A DNA stretch of 64,000 nt from Cryptomeria japonica. Lineage: Eukaryota > Streptophyta > Pinopsida > Cupressales > Cupressaceae. Numbering within the stretch: the stretch's first letter is position 1; every line of letters begins with the position of its first letter. The stretch covers positions 113,213,933-113,277,932 of the forward strand of contig NC_081410.1 of NCBI RefSeq assembly GCF_030272615.1. Direction: 5' to 3'. Of the stretch, positions 1-10,600 are shown piece by piece. Below the pieces are notes generated by a model. That model saw only the letters and a list, made by a program, of their open reading frames with translations, was not told where the DNA came from and did not search any database. Position numbers and translations under genes: made by a program.

Positions 1-30
1 GATTCTCATTCAGAGCTTGAAATTATTCAA

Positions 31-700
31 TTGTTAATGAAGTTATTCCGTCTAGAGCTGAAGGATAACAATCCTATGAAGTTAGCCTCTGAAATCAAAG
101 CTCTTTTTCAGGATATTGAAGCCACGAGTGTAAAAGTTGATCTCCAGCTCACTCCTTTTATTAATGCTCTTTATCCTACATATTCACACTATCTTGAATC
201 CCTTCAAGCTAATGAAAAAATGAAAGACATAACATTTGATAAACTTGTGGAGAAAATTACTGAGAGAGAAAAAACCTTTGGGAAGAAGGAATCACTTCCC
301 AATTCTGAGAGTTTGTGTCTTGCACAGCAAGGGCAACCACCAAAGATGAATCTACGAGATATGACACTAGTAGTAGAGGTCGTGGCAGAAGACAGTCAAG
401 AGGAAGGGGGGGTTGAAATTACCAAGGTGACAGAGACAACATTCACAGCCACAAAACCAACATAGAGACTTCCAATACAGAGATAGTCAACCTAGAGACA
501 AGCAATCTTTGTAGTGCTATAGATGTGGAAAAATGGGCCATTCTACCAGTCTTTGTAGAACTCCTTGGGAGAAGATTCATTTCAAGAAAGAGAAGCCACC
601 AGACAAAGGTAACCCTCCTGAATCTGCACTTTATGTTGTCGCACATTGTAATCTTGGCATTGAAGAAGTTTTTAGTACTTCATTTTCCTCTTGGAATGAC
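31..700 (+). pseudogene. copia-1 gag (capsid and zinc knuckle), broken
   Basis: This is the C-terminal part of a copia gag polyprotein, which would form the particle and bind RNA. Residues around 60-90 of the first 144-residue segment (LTFDKLVEKI-like, read here as ITFDKLVEKITEREK) resemble the end of the plant copia gag domain. A CCHC zinc knuckle (C-x2-C-x4-H-x4-C, CYRCGKMGHSTSLC) lies at about 515-556. The codon just before it, 512-514, is TAG. The reading frame changes between the first segment and the knuckle, so there is at least one indel as well as stops. The linker is Arg/Gly-rich at the nucleotide level. Confidence 0.8.
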
Positions 701-2080
701 ATTTGGCTGTTAGATACTGGAGCTACGTGCCATATGACATTTAGAAAAGACTTATTTGAGACATTCAATGATCAAGTAGATGGAGTGGTTTATTTTGCTT
801 ATAGGTCTCAATTGAAGCCTTCATGTATTGGATCTGTTAGACTGAAATTACCTAGATTGGAAGATTACATACTTTCTAATGTTCTTTATCTTCCCCAATT
901 TAAGAGAAATTTGATATCCCTTGTGCATATTAGACAACAAGGTCATTCCATACATATGTGTGATGGTATCATTGAGATTAAACAAGCTTTTGATCATGTG
1001 ATTATCATGATCGGAGTGGAAGAGGACAAACTATTAAAGTTGAAAGGTACCTCATCTACTTCTCATCATACTGCACATTTGGTTCAACATAGTGGTAATT
1101 TGTCTTCCAGCTTGTTATGGCATGCTAGATTTGGTCATATTAGTTATGATAGTCTCAGACTACTGAAACAGAATGGAGTTCAAGGGCTTCCTACTATTCC
1201 AAGACATCTTTCCCCATGTGATGCTTGTATTTTAGGCAAACATAGTAAGCAACCTTTTCATGACTCTATGTTTTGAGCTTCTCGAAAGCTAGGCCTTATT
1301 CATTCAGATTTGTGTGGGCCCATGCCAGTTCCATTCACAAATGGCAATAAATATTTAATGACCTTTATTGATGACTATACAAGGATGTGTTGGGTTTATT
1401 TACTAAAAGACAAATCTCAAGCTTTTGCTACATTCATAAATTTTCATTTGTGGATTAAAAATGAAACTCAACTCAATATTGGTACCCTTAGAACTGATAA
1501 TGGTGGGGAGTATACATCTCATGAATTTGAAAAATATCTGCTAGACAATGGTATTAAACATTAGACCACTGTTCCCTATAATCTCCAATAGAATGGTGTG
1601 GCTAAACGCATGAACAGGACAATACTGAATATAGTAAGATCTGTGATATTTTTTATGAATATTAAGTTGATGTTTTGGGGGGAAGCCATTCTTTGTCTAC
1701 ATCAAGAATAGGAGTCCTTCTGCTGCCCTACACAGCAAAACTCCTTATGAATTGTGGCATGGTCATCTCCCAACTGTCAAGCATTTTAGAGTTTTTGGTT
1801 CCACTTGTTATGCTTTGGTTCCTTCATAGCTAAGAAATAAATTGGGAGCTAAAAGTAGAAAATGCCTTTTTTGGGGATATTCTAATACTTCTAAAGCTTA
1901 TCACCTATACTTCTAATACTTCTATAGCAAGTTTATTGTTTCTAGAGATGTTATATTTCTTGAATTTGACAAAGATACTCTCACTATTGACAAACAACTT
2001 GCTCATCTTGATAGATTTCACTCTAAAAAATTCTATCATAAATGGGATAATGAACTTCCCTCCCTTGAAGGGGGGATTCA
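700..2080 (+). pseudogene. copia-1 protease and integrase, broken
   Basis: The aspartic protease motif LLDTGATCHMT is at about 706-738. The GAG-pre-integrase zinc-binding region (WHARFGH ... CDACILGKH) spans about 1117-1245. The integrase core runs from HSDLCGPM (about 1300) through FIDDYTR (1363) and RTDNGGEY (1492). The third catalytic residue, normally Glu in the NGVAER motif, is Lys here (NGVAKR, about 1594-1611). Stops are present at 1274 (TGA), 1562 (TAG) and about 1590 (TAG). After about 1680 the frame is lost and only short matches to the integrase C-terminus remain. The enzyme cannot be functional. Confidence 0.85.
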
Positions 2081-2096
2081 TTTTCTAGGTCAATCT

Positions 2097-2296
2097 TTGG
2101 AAGTTCTAGAACCTATGACAGAGAATGGAGATGTTTTGAATGATAATAGTGAACCTATGGAAGGTCCAGAGAATGGGGATATTCTGAAAAGTAATAGCAA
2201 TTCTGAAGAATCAGAATCACCTTGTGCAGCTCCTGATCCAAAGTCTCTTGAAACAGAGCAACCAATGGAGCAACCAGTACGTAGATCATAGTGGAC
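2097..2296 (+). pseudogene. copia-1 integrase-RT linker
   Basis: An acidic, low-complexity stretch of about 64 residues, rich in Glu, Asn, Pro and Ser, with an ENGD motif repeated twice. It ends at a TAG at 2289. Its position between integrase and reverse transcriptase matches the variable linker of copia polyproteins. No domain is visible. Confidence 0.55.
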
Positions 2297-2399
2297 TAGA
2301 ACAGTTTCAAGCCAGTATGATGATTTTGTTACATTTGATTGTGAATTAAACTTCGCTGCTATTGATGAACCTTCTTCATTTCAACAGCTAGTGATGCAT

Positions 2400-3355
2400 G
2401 GAGAAGTGCAATGCAAAGAGAGTATGATGCTCTGATTAAAAATGGAACTTGGAGGTTGGTGGACCCTCCAATTGGAATCAAGCCTTTTGGCTCCAAGTGG
2501 GTATATAAGAATAAATATAAATCTGATGACTCACTTGACAAAACCAAAGCAAGACTTGTAGCAAAATGGTATGCTCAAAAAGAAGGTGTAGACTACACAG
2601 AAAATTTTGCTCTTACAACAAAGTGGGGTACTATTCGAACTTTATTTTCTTTAGCAGCACAAAAAGGATGGAAAATACATCATATGGATGTTAAGATATC
2701 CTTCTTAAATGGAGATTTGAAAGAAGATGTCTATATGGTGTAGCCTGAAGGTTTTTCTATCAAAGGTCAAGAGCAAAAGGTATGTAAATTGATAAAATCT
2801 TTATATGGTTTGAAGCAAGCACCATGTGATTGGTATGAAAAATTAATTGAACATCTCTTAAAATTAAATTACAAGCACTTCATTCTAGATGATGCAATTC
2901 TATTTGTCAAGAAAGTTGTTAGATCAGTTGTATATCTAGTTGTCTATGTTGATGATCTGCTCATCACAGGAAACAATGATGATTATATAGCATCCATTCA
3001 GAGAGAACTAAAAAAGGTTTTTGATATGACGGACCTAGGTTTACTTCATTATTACTTAGGCATTGAAGTCATTCAAAATCCTAAGTTCATTTTTATTTCT
3101 CAGAAGAAATACATTGGAGAGTTAGTATGTAGATTTGGAATGCATGATTGTAATTTTGTTTCCACTCCAATGCAGAAAAATTTGAAGCTTTCTTCCAATG
3201 AAAGAGCAGCTTTCGAAGATCCAACCAAGTACAGGCAGCTTGTTGGAAGTTTGATTTATGTCACCACTACTCGTCCTGACATTACTTTTGTAGTAGGAAT
3301 TCTGTCCATATTTATGCATAAACCATGTGAAGGACATTGGACTGCAGCTCAATGA
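2400..3355 (+). pseudogene. copia-1 reverse transcriptase, broken by stops
   Basis: This is the copia-type reverse transcriptase (RVT_2) that would copy element RNA into DNA. Visible landmarks are SKWVYKNKYK (about 2490), KTKARLVAKWYAQKEGVDY (2540-2596), HHMDVKISFLNGDL (2680-2720), LYGLKQAP (2803) and the catalytic YVDDLL at about 2947-2964. In-frame stops are TAG at 2741 and TGA at 3353. The usual DVKSAFLNG motif has Ile in place of Ala. The frame is shared with the integrase and RNase H segments, so decay here is mainly by point changes. Confidence 0.92.
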
Positions 3356-3862
3356 GTTCTAAAATATTTAAAAGGAACTCAGACTCTTGGCATCAAATAC
3401 TCAAAGGTTTCAGACTTCCATCTCACAGGTTATTCTGATTCAGATTTTGATGGCGACAAAGAACATGGGGTATCTACTTCTGGTTATTTGATGACTCTTG
3501 GATCAGACACTGTAACTTGGAGATTGAAGAAACAAATAGTTCCTTCTGATTCTACAACTAAAGCCAAATATGTAGCAGCAACTCAAGCCACCAAAGAAAG
3601 TGTGTGGCTCAGGAAAATTCTTGATGATTTGCAGGAGAAACAGACAACTTCAACGCCTTTACTTGTTGATAATAATTCTGCCATTCAATTGGCCAAGAAT
3701 CCTAGATTTCATGATCAAACCAAGCATATCAACACCAAATATCATTTTATTCGACATCATGTTGAGGTCAAAACCTTACATTTACAACATTGTTCCATTG
3801 CAGATCAAATTGCCGATATCTTCACCAAAGCATTGGGACGTGTAAAATTTGATCGATTCTGA
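3356..3862 (+). pseudogene. copia-1 RNase H, C-terminal end of pol
   Basis: This is the copia RNase H domain that removes RNA from the RNA/DNA hybrid. It begins right after the TGA at 3353 with LKYLKGTQTLG and includes GYSDSDFDGD (about 3427-3456), a Ser-Thr-Lys-Ala-Lys-Tyr stretch near 3553, VDNNSAIQLAKNPRFH (3665-3712) and ADIFTKAL (3808-3831). From 3488 to the natural stop at 3860-3862 it is open for 124 residues. It marks the end of the polyprotein; the polypurine tract lies about 40 bp downstream. Confidence 0.9.
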
Positions 3863-3907
3863 ATGCTTCTTGGCATGATAGATGTCTCTTTGGATTAAGA
3901 GGAGAAT

Positions 3908-4038
3908 TCTAACTAATCCTTTAGGATCTTCAGTTTGTTTGATTGTTTTGATAGTTTAGGTTTGGTAGTTTAGTTTTCTAACCACCTCTGTGGTTTCTGC
4001 CCTAACTGTTTAGCTGTTCTAATAGTTTGTATTGTATA
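3908..4038 (+). mobile_element. copia-1 3' LTR, left part (split by insertion)
   Basis: Noncoding sequence directly after the polypurine-like AAGAGGAGAATT. The exact LTR start is uncertain because no clean TG terminus is visible and no second LTR is in the window. It stops at GTATA (4034-4038), which is repeated at 21341-21345 on the far side of the Tat element. There the sequence continues with a plausible LTR polyadenylation-type end. Confidence 0.65.
4034..4038. repeat. Target site duplication GTATA, left copy
   Basis: The five bases before the TG terminus at 4039 are GTATA. The five bases after the CA terminus at 21340 are also GTATA. A 5-bp duplication is standard for gypsy integration. 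Confidence 0.8.
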
Positions 4039-5181
4039 TGTATGCGGGAAAAGCAAGTTGATAGAACTTGAAATGTGAAAAATGGAGTTCTAGGGAGCCT
4101 TGCTCACACACCCACAAGACTTCTTGGTGCAAGCTATGGAGTCATGAAGTATGGCTCAGCTTCCCAAGGTTGGTTCCATCGTTCTCTATCTTACAAGGTC
4201 CCTCAAACCAATGTTTTTGCTCTCAGATCACTGAGCAAAATGGTTTAGGGATGACAAATGGAAGAACGAGGGATGCTTTGGTTGATTTTAAAATGAAATA
4301 CATCCTAAGCTATGCATGATCCTATAAATGCAATAAACTAGTTATAAGATGACAAGATTAGTAACAAGACTATCCTAGCATGCTATATTAGTCTATGATT
4401 AAACTAAATGATAAGGAAAATACTCTAAACATGCATACTTAGATTAATTCCTATTGAAAAGAGAGGCTAAATGATGAGCGCAAATGATATTTTTAAAGCT
4501 TGGATGGATTTTAATATAAGTGTGATGCTAAAGACTTGGATCTATGAAAATGGAGGAATGAGAGCTCTATTTATATCAAAAATAGGGCAATGGATGGTCA
4601 GGATTGAAAGAGTTAATCAAGGGCTAAGTTTGAAAGTTGGGAATCCATGTTTGCAATTGGCACCAATGAAATGGTGACAAATGTCAACATAAGATTGGGT
4701 TGAGAAGAGAGGTAGGAAGCATTAAATGCTTGAGAAGACCTCATGGTTATCTTAGGGGTAAGGGTTATGGTTAAGTTAGGGTTATCCAATGGATAAAGGT
4801 TTTACCCAAAGGATAAACTCTTGTGTAAAAGATTAAGGATAACCATGGTCAAAGCAATAAATGTTTGATGAGACCCTTGGGTTACATGGAGGTTGAGTTA
4901 AAAGAAATTCTTTAATCATGCTAGAGGGTTGAGTTAACCATTAATAGTTAGGAAGACTTTCAAAGTTAAGTGGTTGAAGCCTTTAAGGGTTTTCAAAGAC
5001 TTTGAGGGTTTGAGAAGTGACCTCCCCTTACTTAGGGATGTGACAAAGTTTAGGAGATGGGTTTAGGCTAATTAGAAGTGATTAGAAGAATCTAGAAGGG
5101 GTTAGAAATAGGGCTTAGGAGGCAAGTGGGAGGTGTAGGACTTTGCAAGTGGATGAATGGGTAATAGGTTTTAATTGAATA
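4039..5181 (-). mobile_element. Tat element 3' LTR, truncated
   Basis: About 1143 bp collinear with 19896-21038. It starts TGTATGCGGGAAAAGC, against TGTATTAGGGAAAAGC at the other LTR. Homology ends at the shared GGTTTTAATTGAATA near 5180, where this copy runs directly into the TAGCGCAT array. The other LTR continues for another 302 bp. In element orientation the lost part is the first 302 bp of U3 plus the adjoining polypurine tract. Two short open frames here (4068-4319 and 4471-4677) recur in the other LTR but look like chance frames. Confidence 0.88.
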
Positions 5182-5600
5182 GCGCATAGGGTTGTAATTT
5201 AGGGTAGCGTCCAAAAATGTTTAGGGTAGCGTATGGAGTTTCTAGGTTAGCGCATGGCCTTAGAGTAGCACATGAGGGACACAGGGTAGCACTTAGGTTT
5301 AAAAGGGTAGCGCATCGGGTAAACCTAGCGCATAGGGTGCATAGGGGGTTGCATGGGCAGGGGTAAGTAGCACGTAGGTTAGACCTAGCGCATAAGGTTA
5401 AATAGGTAGCGTAGACGTGGGATAGGTTAGCGCATGGATCGGGTTTAGCACTTAGGGTAGATTAGTTGGTGCATGGAGAAGAAGGGGTAGCGTGTAGATT
5501 TAGTCTAGCGCATAGGGTAGATAAGATAGAGTGTGGAGAAAATAGGGTAGCGCATGGATATGGTTTAGCGCGTAGCCAAATTTAATTAGCGCATGCAGTA
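5180..5600 (+). repeat. TAGCGCAT octamer array A
   Basis: The exact octamer TAGCGCAT occurs nine times (5180, 5248, 5308, 5326, 5386, 5428, 5506, 5548, 5586). About as many one- or two-base variants (TAGCGTAT, TAGCACTT, TAGCACGT, TAGCGCGT) fall between them, at intervals of about 18-22 bp. The spacer is G-rich (AGGGTAGCGCATGG). It lies between the truncated 3' LTR and the antisense PMD region. The same motif in reverse orientation forms arrays B and C in the element's 5' leader. Confidence 0.85.
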
Positions 5601-5734
5601 GGTTTTACAAGATAGGATGATTTGTGAATATAGAAAATTACATAGGATAAGGTCAGTTTTGCCTGGAGAGGTGGATTTTTGCCATTTGCTATGTCACCTG
5701 TCATGTTTTTGATAGTTTGTCCAATATGAGTACT

Positions 5735-6085
5735 GATATAACTTGGTTTGATTTGTGAATTTTCAAGTTATTTATGTAGATATTAATGTGTTTGTGATCT
5801 AAACTTGATTTGATTTGCATTGTTTCAAGTTAATATGTGTGGAGCTTGAATTGTGTTACAAGCTGATATGATTTGTGGAACTTGAGGTGTGTTACAAGTT
5901 GATATGGGTGGGAAACTTGAGTGGTTTTACAAGTTGATATGGGTGGGAAACTTGAATTATTTTACAAGTTTATGTGATGTGGAGACTTGAGTTGTGTTAC
6001 AAGTTTGATATGGTTTTTGAAAACTTGAGTTGTGTTACAAGTTGATATGGAATGATATGATGTGGAACTTGATTAGATTTGCAAA
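5735..6085 (+). repeat. Array of AACTTG...CAAGTT hairpin units
   Basis: About eight degenerate units of 30-50 bp, with the consensus AACTTGAGTTGTGTTACAAG followed by TTGATATGGGTGGGA. Each unit contains AACTTG and its reverse complement CAAGTT about ten bases apart, so each can fold into a small hairpin. The array stands just upstream of the PMD coding region and on its strand. A pyrimidine-rich stretch ending TTGATAG at 6164-6170 follows and resembles a 3' splice site. Confidence 0.7.
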
Positions 6086-6170
6086 ATGTTTCCAGTTTTT
6101 GATGTGATTTTGATTTTGATATCTTTGTTTTGATGAGCAAACTGATATTGGACTTGTTTTGCTTTTTGAT

Positions 6171-8126
6171 AGGAGCGATTGGGAGTGGTTCAGTCACGTG
6201 AGCGGTTTCCCAGACCATGGGCATTGATACCATGGTTGGCACAGGCTAATTTAGATATTATTGAGAGATGTGGCCTATCATCTTTATTAGATATGCCTCA
6301 GTTTACTGTGAACTGAGGTTTACTCACAACACTCGTAGAGAGATGGCATAGTGATACAAACACCTTCCATTTGCCACAGGTGAGATGACGGTGACTCCTA
6401 AGGACTGTTATAGGATATTGCGGATTCCTGTAGCAGGTGCATTATTGCCTTATGAGCAGATAGAGGAGGGCAGGACAGAGGCACTACGTCGCATATTTCT
6501 TGATGAGACAGTTTGTGGATATGAGATCCCTTGGCAGGAGTTCTTGGATTTGGACTATGCACCTCTTCCATCAGTACTAGCAGGTTTTATAGGTGGATTC
6601 TTATGTCCTGACCGTAGGTCAAAGGGATTCTATATAGGATGGGGATTGGTTTTAGAGGAGATGGTGACACAGGGCTGCAAGTTTGCATGGGGATCGGCTA
6701 TGCTAGCCCATTTGTACAGGGACTTACATGAGGTGGTATACCTGGGTTACAGCAGTTTGTCAGCCGGTGTGACACTTCTACAGGTATGGTGTTGGGAGCA
6801 TATTCCAGCAGTTAGGCCACTGGTGGATAGAGACAGGCCTGTTGGGCGGGCATATGCATATGGATACGAGGGGCTAGTTGTCCAGCAGAAGCTGGGAAAA
6901 CATGAGCACTGGAGGAGGGTATTGGATGACATCGATACGGTTGTCTGGCGATCGTATATAGATTGTGAGGTATGGGCTGAGGATGGGTTGGAGATGCCAT
7001 ATGTTTTTATGAGTTGGTTTTTGATAGGGCGGATGCCCTTTGTGATCGAGAGATTTCTGCTTGCTAGAGTTTTGCGGCAGTATGGTCAGCAGTAGGGGAT
7101 ACCACAGGGGACCTGTTTGTATGCATGTCAGAGGCAGGATATACCGGATTGGGGTCCAACTATTGATAGTGGAGCGAGTGTAGAGGAGTTTGCCAGCTTA
7201 GCTGGCCAGATATGGGACTATGCTCCTGAGATATTAGATGCTGGGATGACACATGAGTTTGCTGGTTTGTTCGCAGCTCGTGCCATGGCTAGGATATCAG
7301 ATCCTTAGGAGATGCAGCCTGCCTTTGATGATGACGAGGATGAGGTAGGGGGAGATGGTGATGAGGGAGATGATGGAGGTGGAGGAGAACGACGAGGGAG
7401 AGGATATCGAGGGAGGAGAGGAGACAGAGGTAGAGATGGGGGTGATAGGGGACTGCGGGTGGAGAGAGCAGTTCGACGAGCTGTGATGGATAGCGGGAGA
7501 GGAGGTTCGGCGATTGGAGCAGGGGAGGATGGGAGAGTGGGAGAGGTGATAGCAGTGGTGGGAGGGACTGATGAGTGGAGATGGTCAGCGCAGAGGAGGA
7601 GGACTGATGAGTTACCTCCACCAGCATCGAGGATAGGTAGAGGGATAGGGGTACCCCGTCACAGGTGCCCCTATGGGTCCGGATCCCGACGCATGTGGAG
7701 GACGCCAAGATTAGGACCCCACAGTTGATAGTACAGCAATTGCAGGCATAGCTATTGACGCAGCAGCGTCAGATTACCTAGCTGACCCTAGAGTGCGATA
7801 CTGAGATAGAGCGGCGGGGTCGAGCAGAGGAGCTGATAGGGAGTGTGCAAAGAGCAGCAGCAGGTGGTCCGATGAGGGACATCATGAGAGAGCTATCCTT
7901 GAGAGTCAAGGAGGCAGAGTACTATCGATGCCACTATGAGGATGTGGTGCCCAAGGAGTGCAGAGTGCAGAGCTTTACGTAGTGGAGATCGAGTCGATCT
8001 TGAGAGACTAGGTCGCGGTCAGAGAGTAGAGGCATGATGGGGCCTTCGAGACAGGATTCTCTGGGAGATCCAGGGGCTGGGACATTAGTGGCGAGACCAT
8101 CCCCCTCAGGAGATAGTCATACTTGA
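6171..8126 (+). pseudogene. Plant mobile domain (PMD/MAIN-like) gene captured in the Tat element, broken
   Basis: The N-terminal part (6176-6380) has WALIPWLAQA, a CGL motif and LVERWHSDTNTFHLP, the entry motif of the plant mobile domain. After a frame change near 6378 the domain continues at 6385 with GEMTVTPKDCYRILRIPVAG and later LAHLYRDLHE and LLQVWCWEHIP. In-frame stops are TGA near 6312, TAG at 7093 and 7306. Near 7312-7680 the frame shifts again, and the tail continues with TAG at 7749, 7779 and 7980, TGA at 8001, and an end at 8124. The tail is acidic then Gly/Arg-rich, then helical with Gln repeats, then Ser/Arg-rich, and is far more GC-rich than its surroundings. PMD proteins (MAIN, MAIL1) are nuclear host proteins that partner with PP7-type phosphatases and silence transposons; PMD copies are also known inside transposons. 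This copy lies antisense to pol. Confidence 0.85.
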
Positions 8127-9465
8127 GAGACGATGTCTCTATTGTATTTTGGATCATTGTTTTTATTGTACGAGGCACAGACATGACAGATATTGTACAT
8201 TTTGATCAGTTTTGATATATATATATATATGACATCATTGTTTTTGATTATGCGATGTGTTATGGATGATGCTTTCTATATTCTTGTGTTTATTTTATGA
8301 TGATGTAATGCTCAGATAGATGTATGTGAAGTGAAATGTAATGATGTAAATGTATGATGTTCATGAGATGTGAGATGTATCTTGAAAATGAGATGTATGA
8401 TTTGATATGCAACTAATTGAAAAATGATATGCAACTAATTGTAACTACTTGTAAAATGATATGCAACTACTTGTAAAATGATATGCAACTAATTGTTTTT
8501 GGAGCATCCTCATTCTGCATTTGTCATCTGATATAACCACATGTTTATTTGCTTTCGATATATGTATCATCATTGAGCATTGATTTCTTTGGGATATGTT
8601 GAAAATTTATACAAGCACAATGGTATAATTGAACCATAATGACATGAGAAATATTTACATGATGTTTTGATTTTGCAAGATAGCACAAGCGTCAAGGTAT
8701 AATTGAATTAGGATGACCTAAGTGCGGATTGCGTATAAACATACAAGATTAAACCATTTGTATGCGTAAAGTGGAATCATGTCTTCAATGATATTCGCTG
8801 TATCACGTCTCGAGACAAGTATTTACACAGTACAAGTGATTGCCTCACAGACAGAAGACTAAGAAAAATATTGGATTTTCTCTATGTTCTCTAGCATGGA
8901 AGCATTGTTGAGAAAATTTAGAGAATCCAATAATTCAAAAAGCTAAATGCAAAAATAGTCAAGACTTTATGCAAAATGCAACATTTGATACTTCAGAAAA
9001 TCATCCATCTTATTGTTTTTGTGATTCTTGTTTTAGTGATTCAATGTTTTGCTCCGTGATTGAGTAAGTTTTTGGTTGCTAGATGTGGTGTTATGAGTTT
9101 TGTAAATAGTCTTGATGGTTTGAAGATGCTGCAAGTTTTGATGATTATTGCCCCTAGCTAAGTGTGTCTCTCGATGTGGATATGCACAACGATTACCAAG
9201 CCATGGTAAAGTGTGGTGAAAGGATATATGGATAAATCAGGATAGTAACTACGCTAAGTATGTCCTGAATGGATATGTGCTAAGTGTCGGGCGATGGCTG
9301 ATAGTGTTGTACTACGGAGATAAGGATGTGGATATAGATAAAGGAGCTGTCCTTTCACAATAGCGCCTGTTACCAGGTTTTCACCAGTTGCTTTTATTGT
9401 ACTTTTTTATTTTCTTTTTCTTGATTTTTTGATTTTTTTGTTTTTGACTTTTTTCGTGCATTATA
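8127..9465. other. Tat element 3' variable region, noncoding
   Basis: No coding signal on either strand. It is AT-rich with a TA dinucleotide run at about 8215-8231 and short tandem units at 8398-8495. From about 8500 to 9460 I see no repeat or gene. In Tat elements this stretch between pol and the 3' LTR is known to be long and fast-changing. Confidence 0.6.
8398..8495 (+). repeat. Tandem units GATATGCAACTAATTG
   Basis: Four copies of ATGATATGCAACTA(A/C)TTG spaced about 20-38 bp apart, with TGTAAA linkers. A short minisatellite in the element's 3' variable region. Confidence 0.8.
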
Positions 9466-9469
9466 CTAC

Positions 9470-10600
9470 TCAAGTGTAGTATTTCTTTAGATGAATGTTG
9501 TTAGTTGGTTCGTCGAGCACATCTCCTTCTGAAGTTGTTAGCTGATAAGCACCTGATCCATAGATTGATATGATGACATAGGGACCTAACCAGTTAGGTT
9601 CAAATTTCCCTTTCTTTTCTCGATCTTGTTGATTTCTTGGATTTTCCTTGAGGACTAGGTCACCAACTTTGAAGTTTTGAGGGATGATCTTGTGATTGTA
9701 GCTTCTGCACATGCATTGCTGATATGCTTTGAGATGAGTGTAAGCATGCTGACGTCTTTCATCTAATAGTTCCAGTTCTTGCAGTCGGTTAACTCGATAC
9801 TCTTCATCTGGGATTAAGCCTTTTAGAGAGACTCTGAGAGATGGAATTTCTACCTCCAGTGGTAAAATAGCTTATGATCCATAGACCAATGAGAAAGGTG
9901 TTGCTCCTGTAGGTGTACGGATGCTAGTTCTGTATGCCCAAAGTGCTGGATTGAGTTGTACATGCCAATCTCTGGCTGCATCATTTACTATTTTCTTTAG
10001 GATTTTCAGTATTGTTTTGTTGGATGCTTCTACTTGACCATTTCCCTGGGGGTAGTATGGTGTAGAGAACCGATGTTGTATTTTTAATTGTTCACATAGT
10101 TCTCTAACATCTTGGTTTTTGAATGGTCGTCTATTATCAGTGATGATGGAACCTGGAATACCATATCTGCAGATCAGATAGTTCATGATAAAAGAGGCAA
10201 TTTGTTTTCCAGTTACTGTGGTCATGGGGACTGCTTCTATCCACTTGGTAAAGTATTCTGTTGCAGTTATAATGAACTTGTGTCCATTTGAGGATGAAGG
10301 ATAAATTTTGTCGACGAAGTCTAGTCCCCACTGACAAAAGGGCCAGGATGTTGTAAATGGTTGCAGTTCCTGTGCTGGTGCATGTATTAGATTGCCATGG
10401 ATTTGGCATTTAGGACACTTATTGGCGAAGTGGTAAGAATCTTTTTCCATTATAGGTCAGTAGTATCCCATCCTTAGAATCTTTTTAGCAAGAGTAGTCC
10501 CACTTGAATGTGTGCCACAAATACCTTCGTGAAGCTCATGTAAAGCGGAATCAGATTCATTACGATCAAGGCAATGAAGAAGAGTACTATCTAGACCTTG
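9470..10600 (-). pseudogene. Tat integrase and pol C-terminus
   Basis: Integrase that would insert the cDNA into the host chromosome. The zinc-binding region HELHEG ... CPKCQIHGN spans about 10560-10380. The core has WGLDFVDKI (about 10330), TDNRRPF (about 10138) and the Glu in NGQVEASNKT (about 10035), so the D, D and E residues all survive. The C-terminal part has GDLVLKENPR and WLGPYVIISI and ends LKKYYT at 9473. Stops interrupt it near 10454 (TGA) and 9869 (TAA). All segments share the frame of the upstream pol domains. Confidence 0.92.

Larger units (their letters stand above)
1..4038 (+). mobile_element. Ty1/copia retrotransposon copia-1, 5' end outside window
   Basis: The domain order gag, CCHC zinc knuckle, aspartic protease, GAG-pre-integrase, integrase, reverse transcriptase, RNase H on the plus strand is the copia order. 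The 5' LTR and the start of gag lie left of the window. Most fragments share one reading frame interrupted by stops, so the element is inactive. The RNase H ends in an ADIFTKAL motif at about 3808-3834. A purine-rich stretch at 3896-3907 is the likely polypurine tract and the 3' LTR follows. The LTR is interrupted after 4038 by the Tat-type gypsy element and resumes at 21346. Confidence 0.9.

Noticed and set aside
4068-4677. Two short open frames repeated in both Tat LTRs (also 19925-20534)
   Set aside because: They are conserved only because the LTRs are copies of each other; composition and differences do not suggest protein selection.
5180-5600. Octamer array as a CRISPR-like array
   Set aside because: The repeat is only 8 bp, degenerate, with no defined spacer length, in a plant retrotransposon.
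7289-7708. Minus-strand 139-residue frame rich in Leu, Pro and Ser
   Set aside because: It is the complement of the Gly/Arg-rich tail of the PMD gene, whose repetitive GC-rich codons leave the opposite strand open.
6171-8126. PMD region as a functional host gene
   Set aside because: It has at least two frame changes and about seven internal stops and lies wholly inside the retrotransposon.
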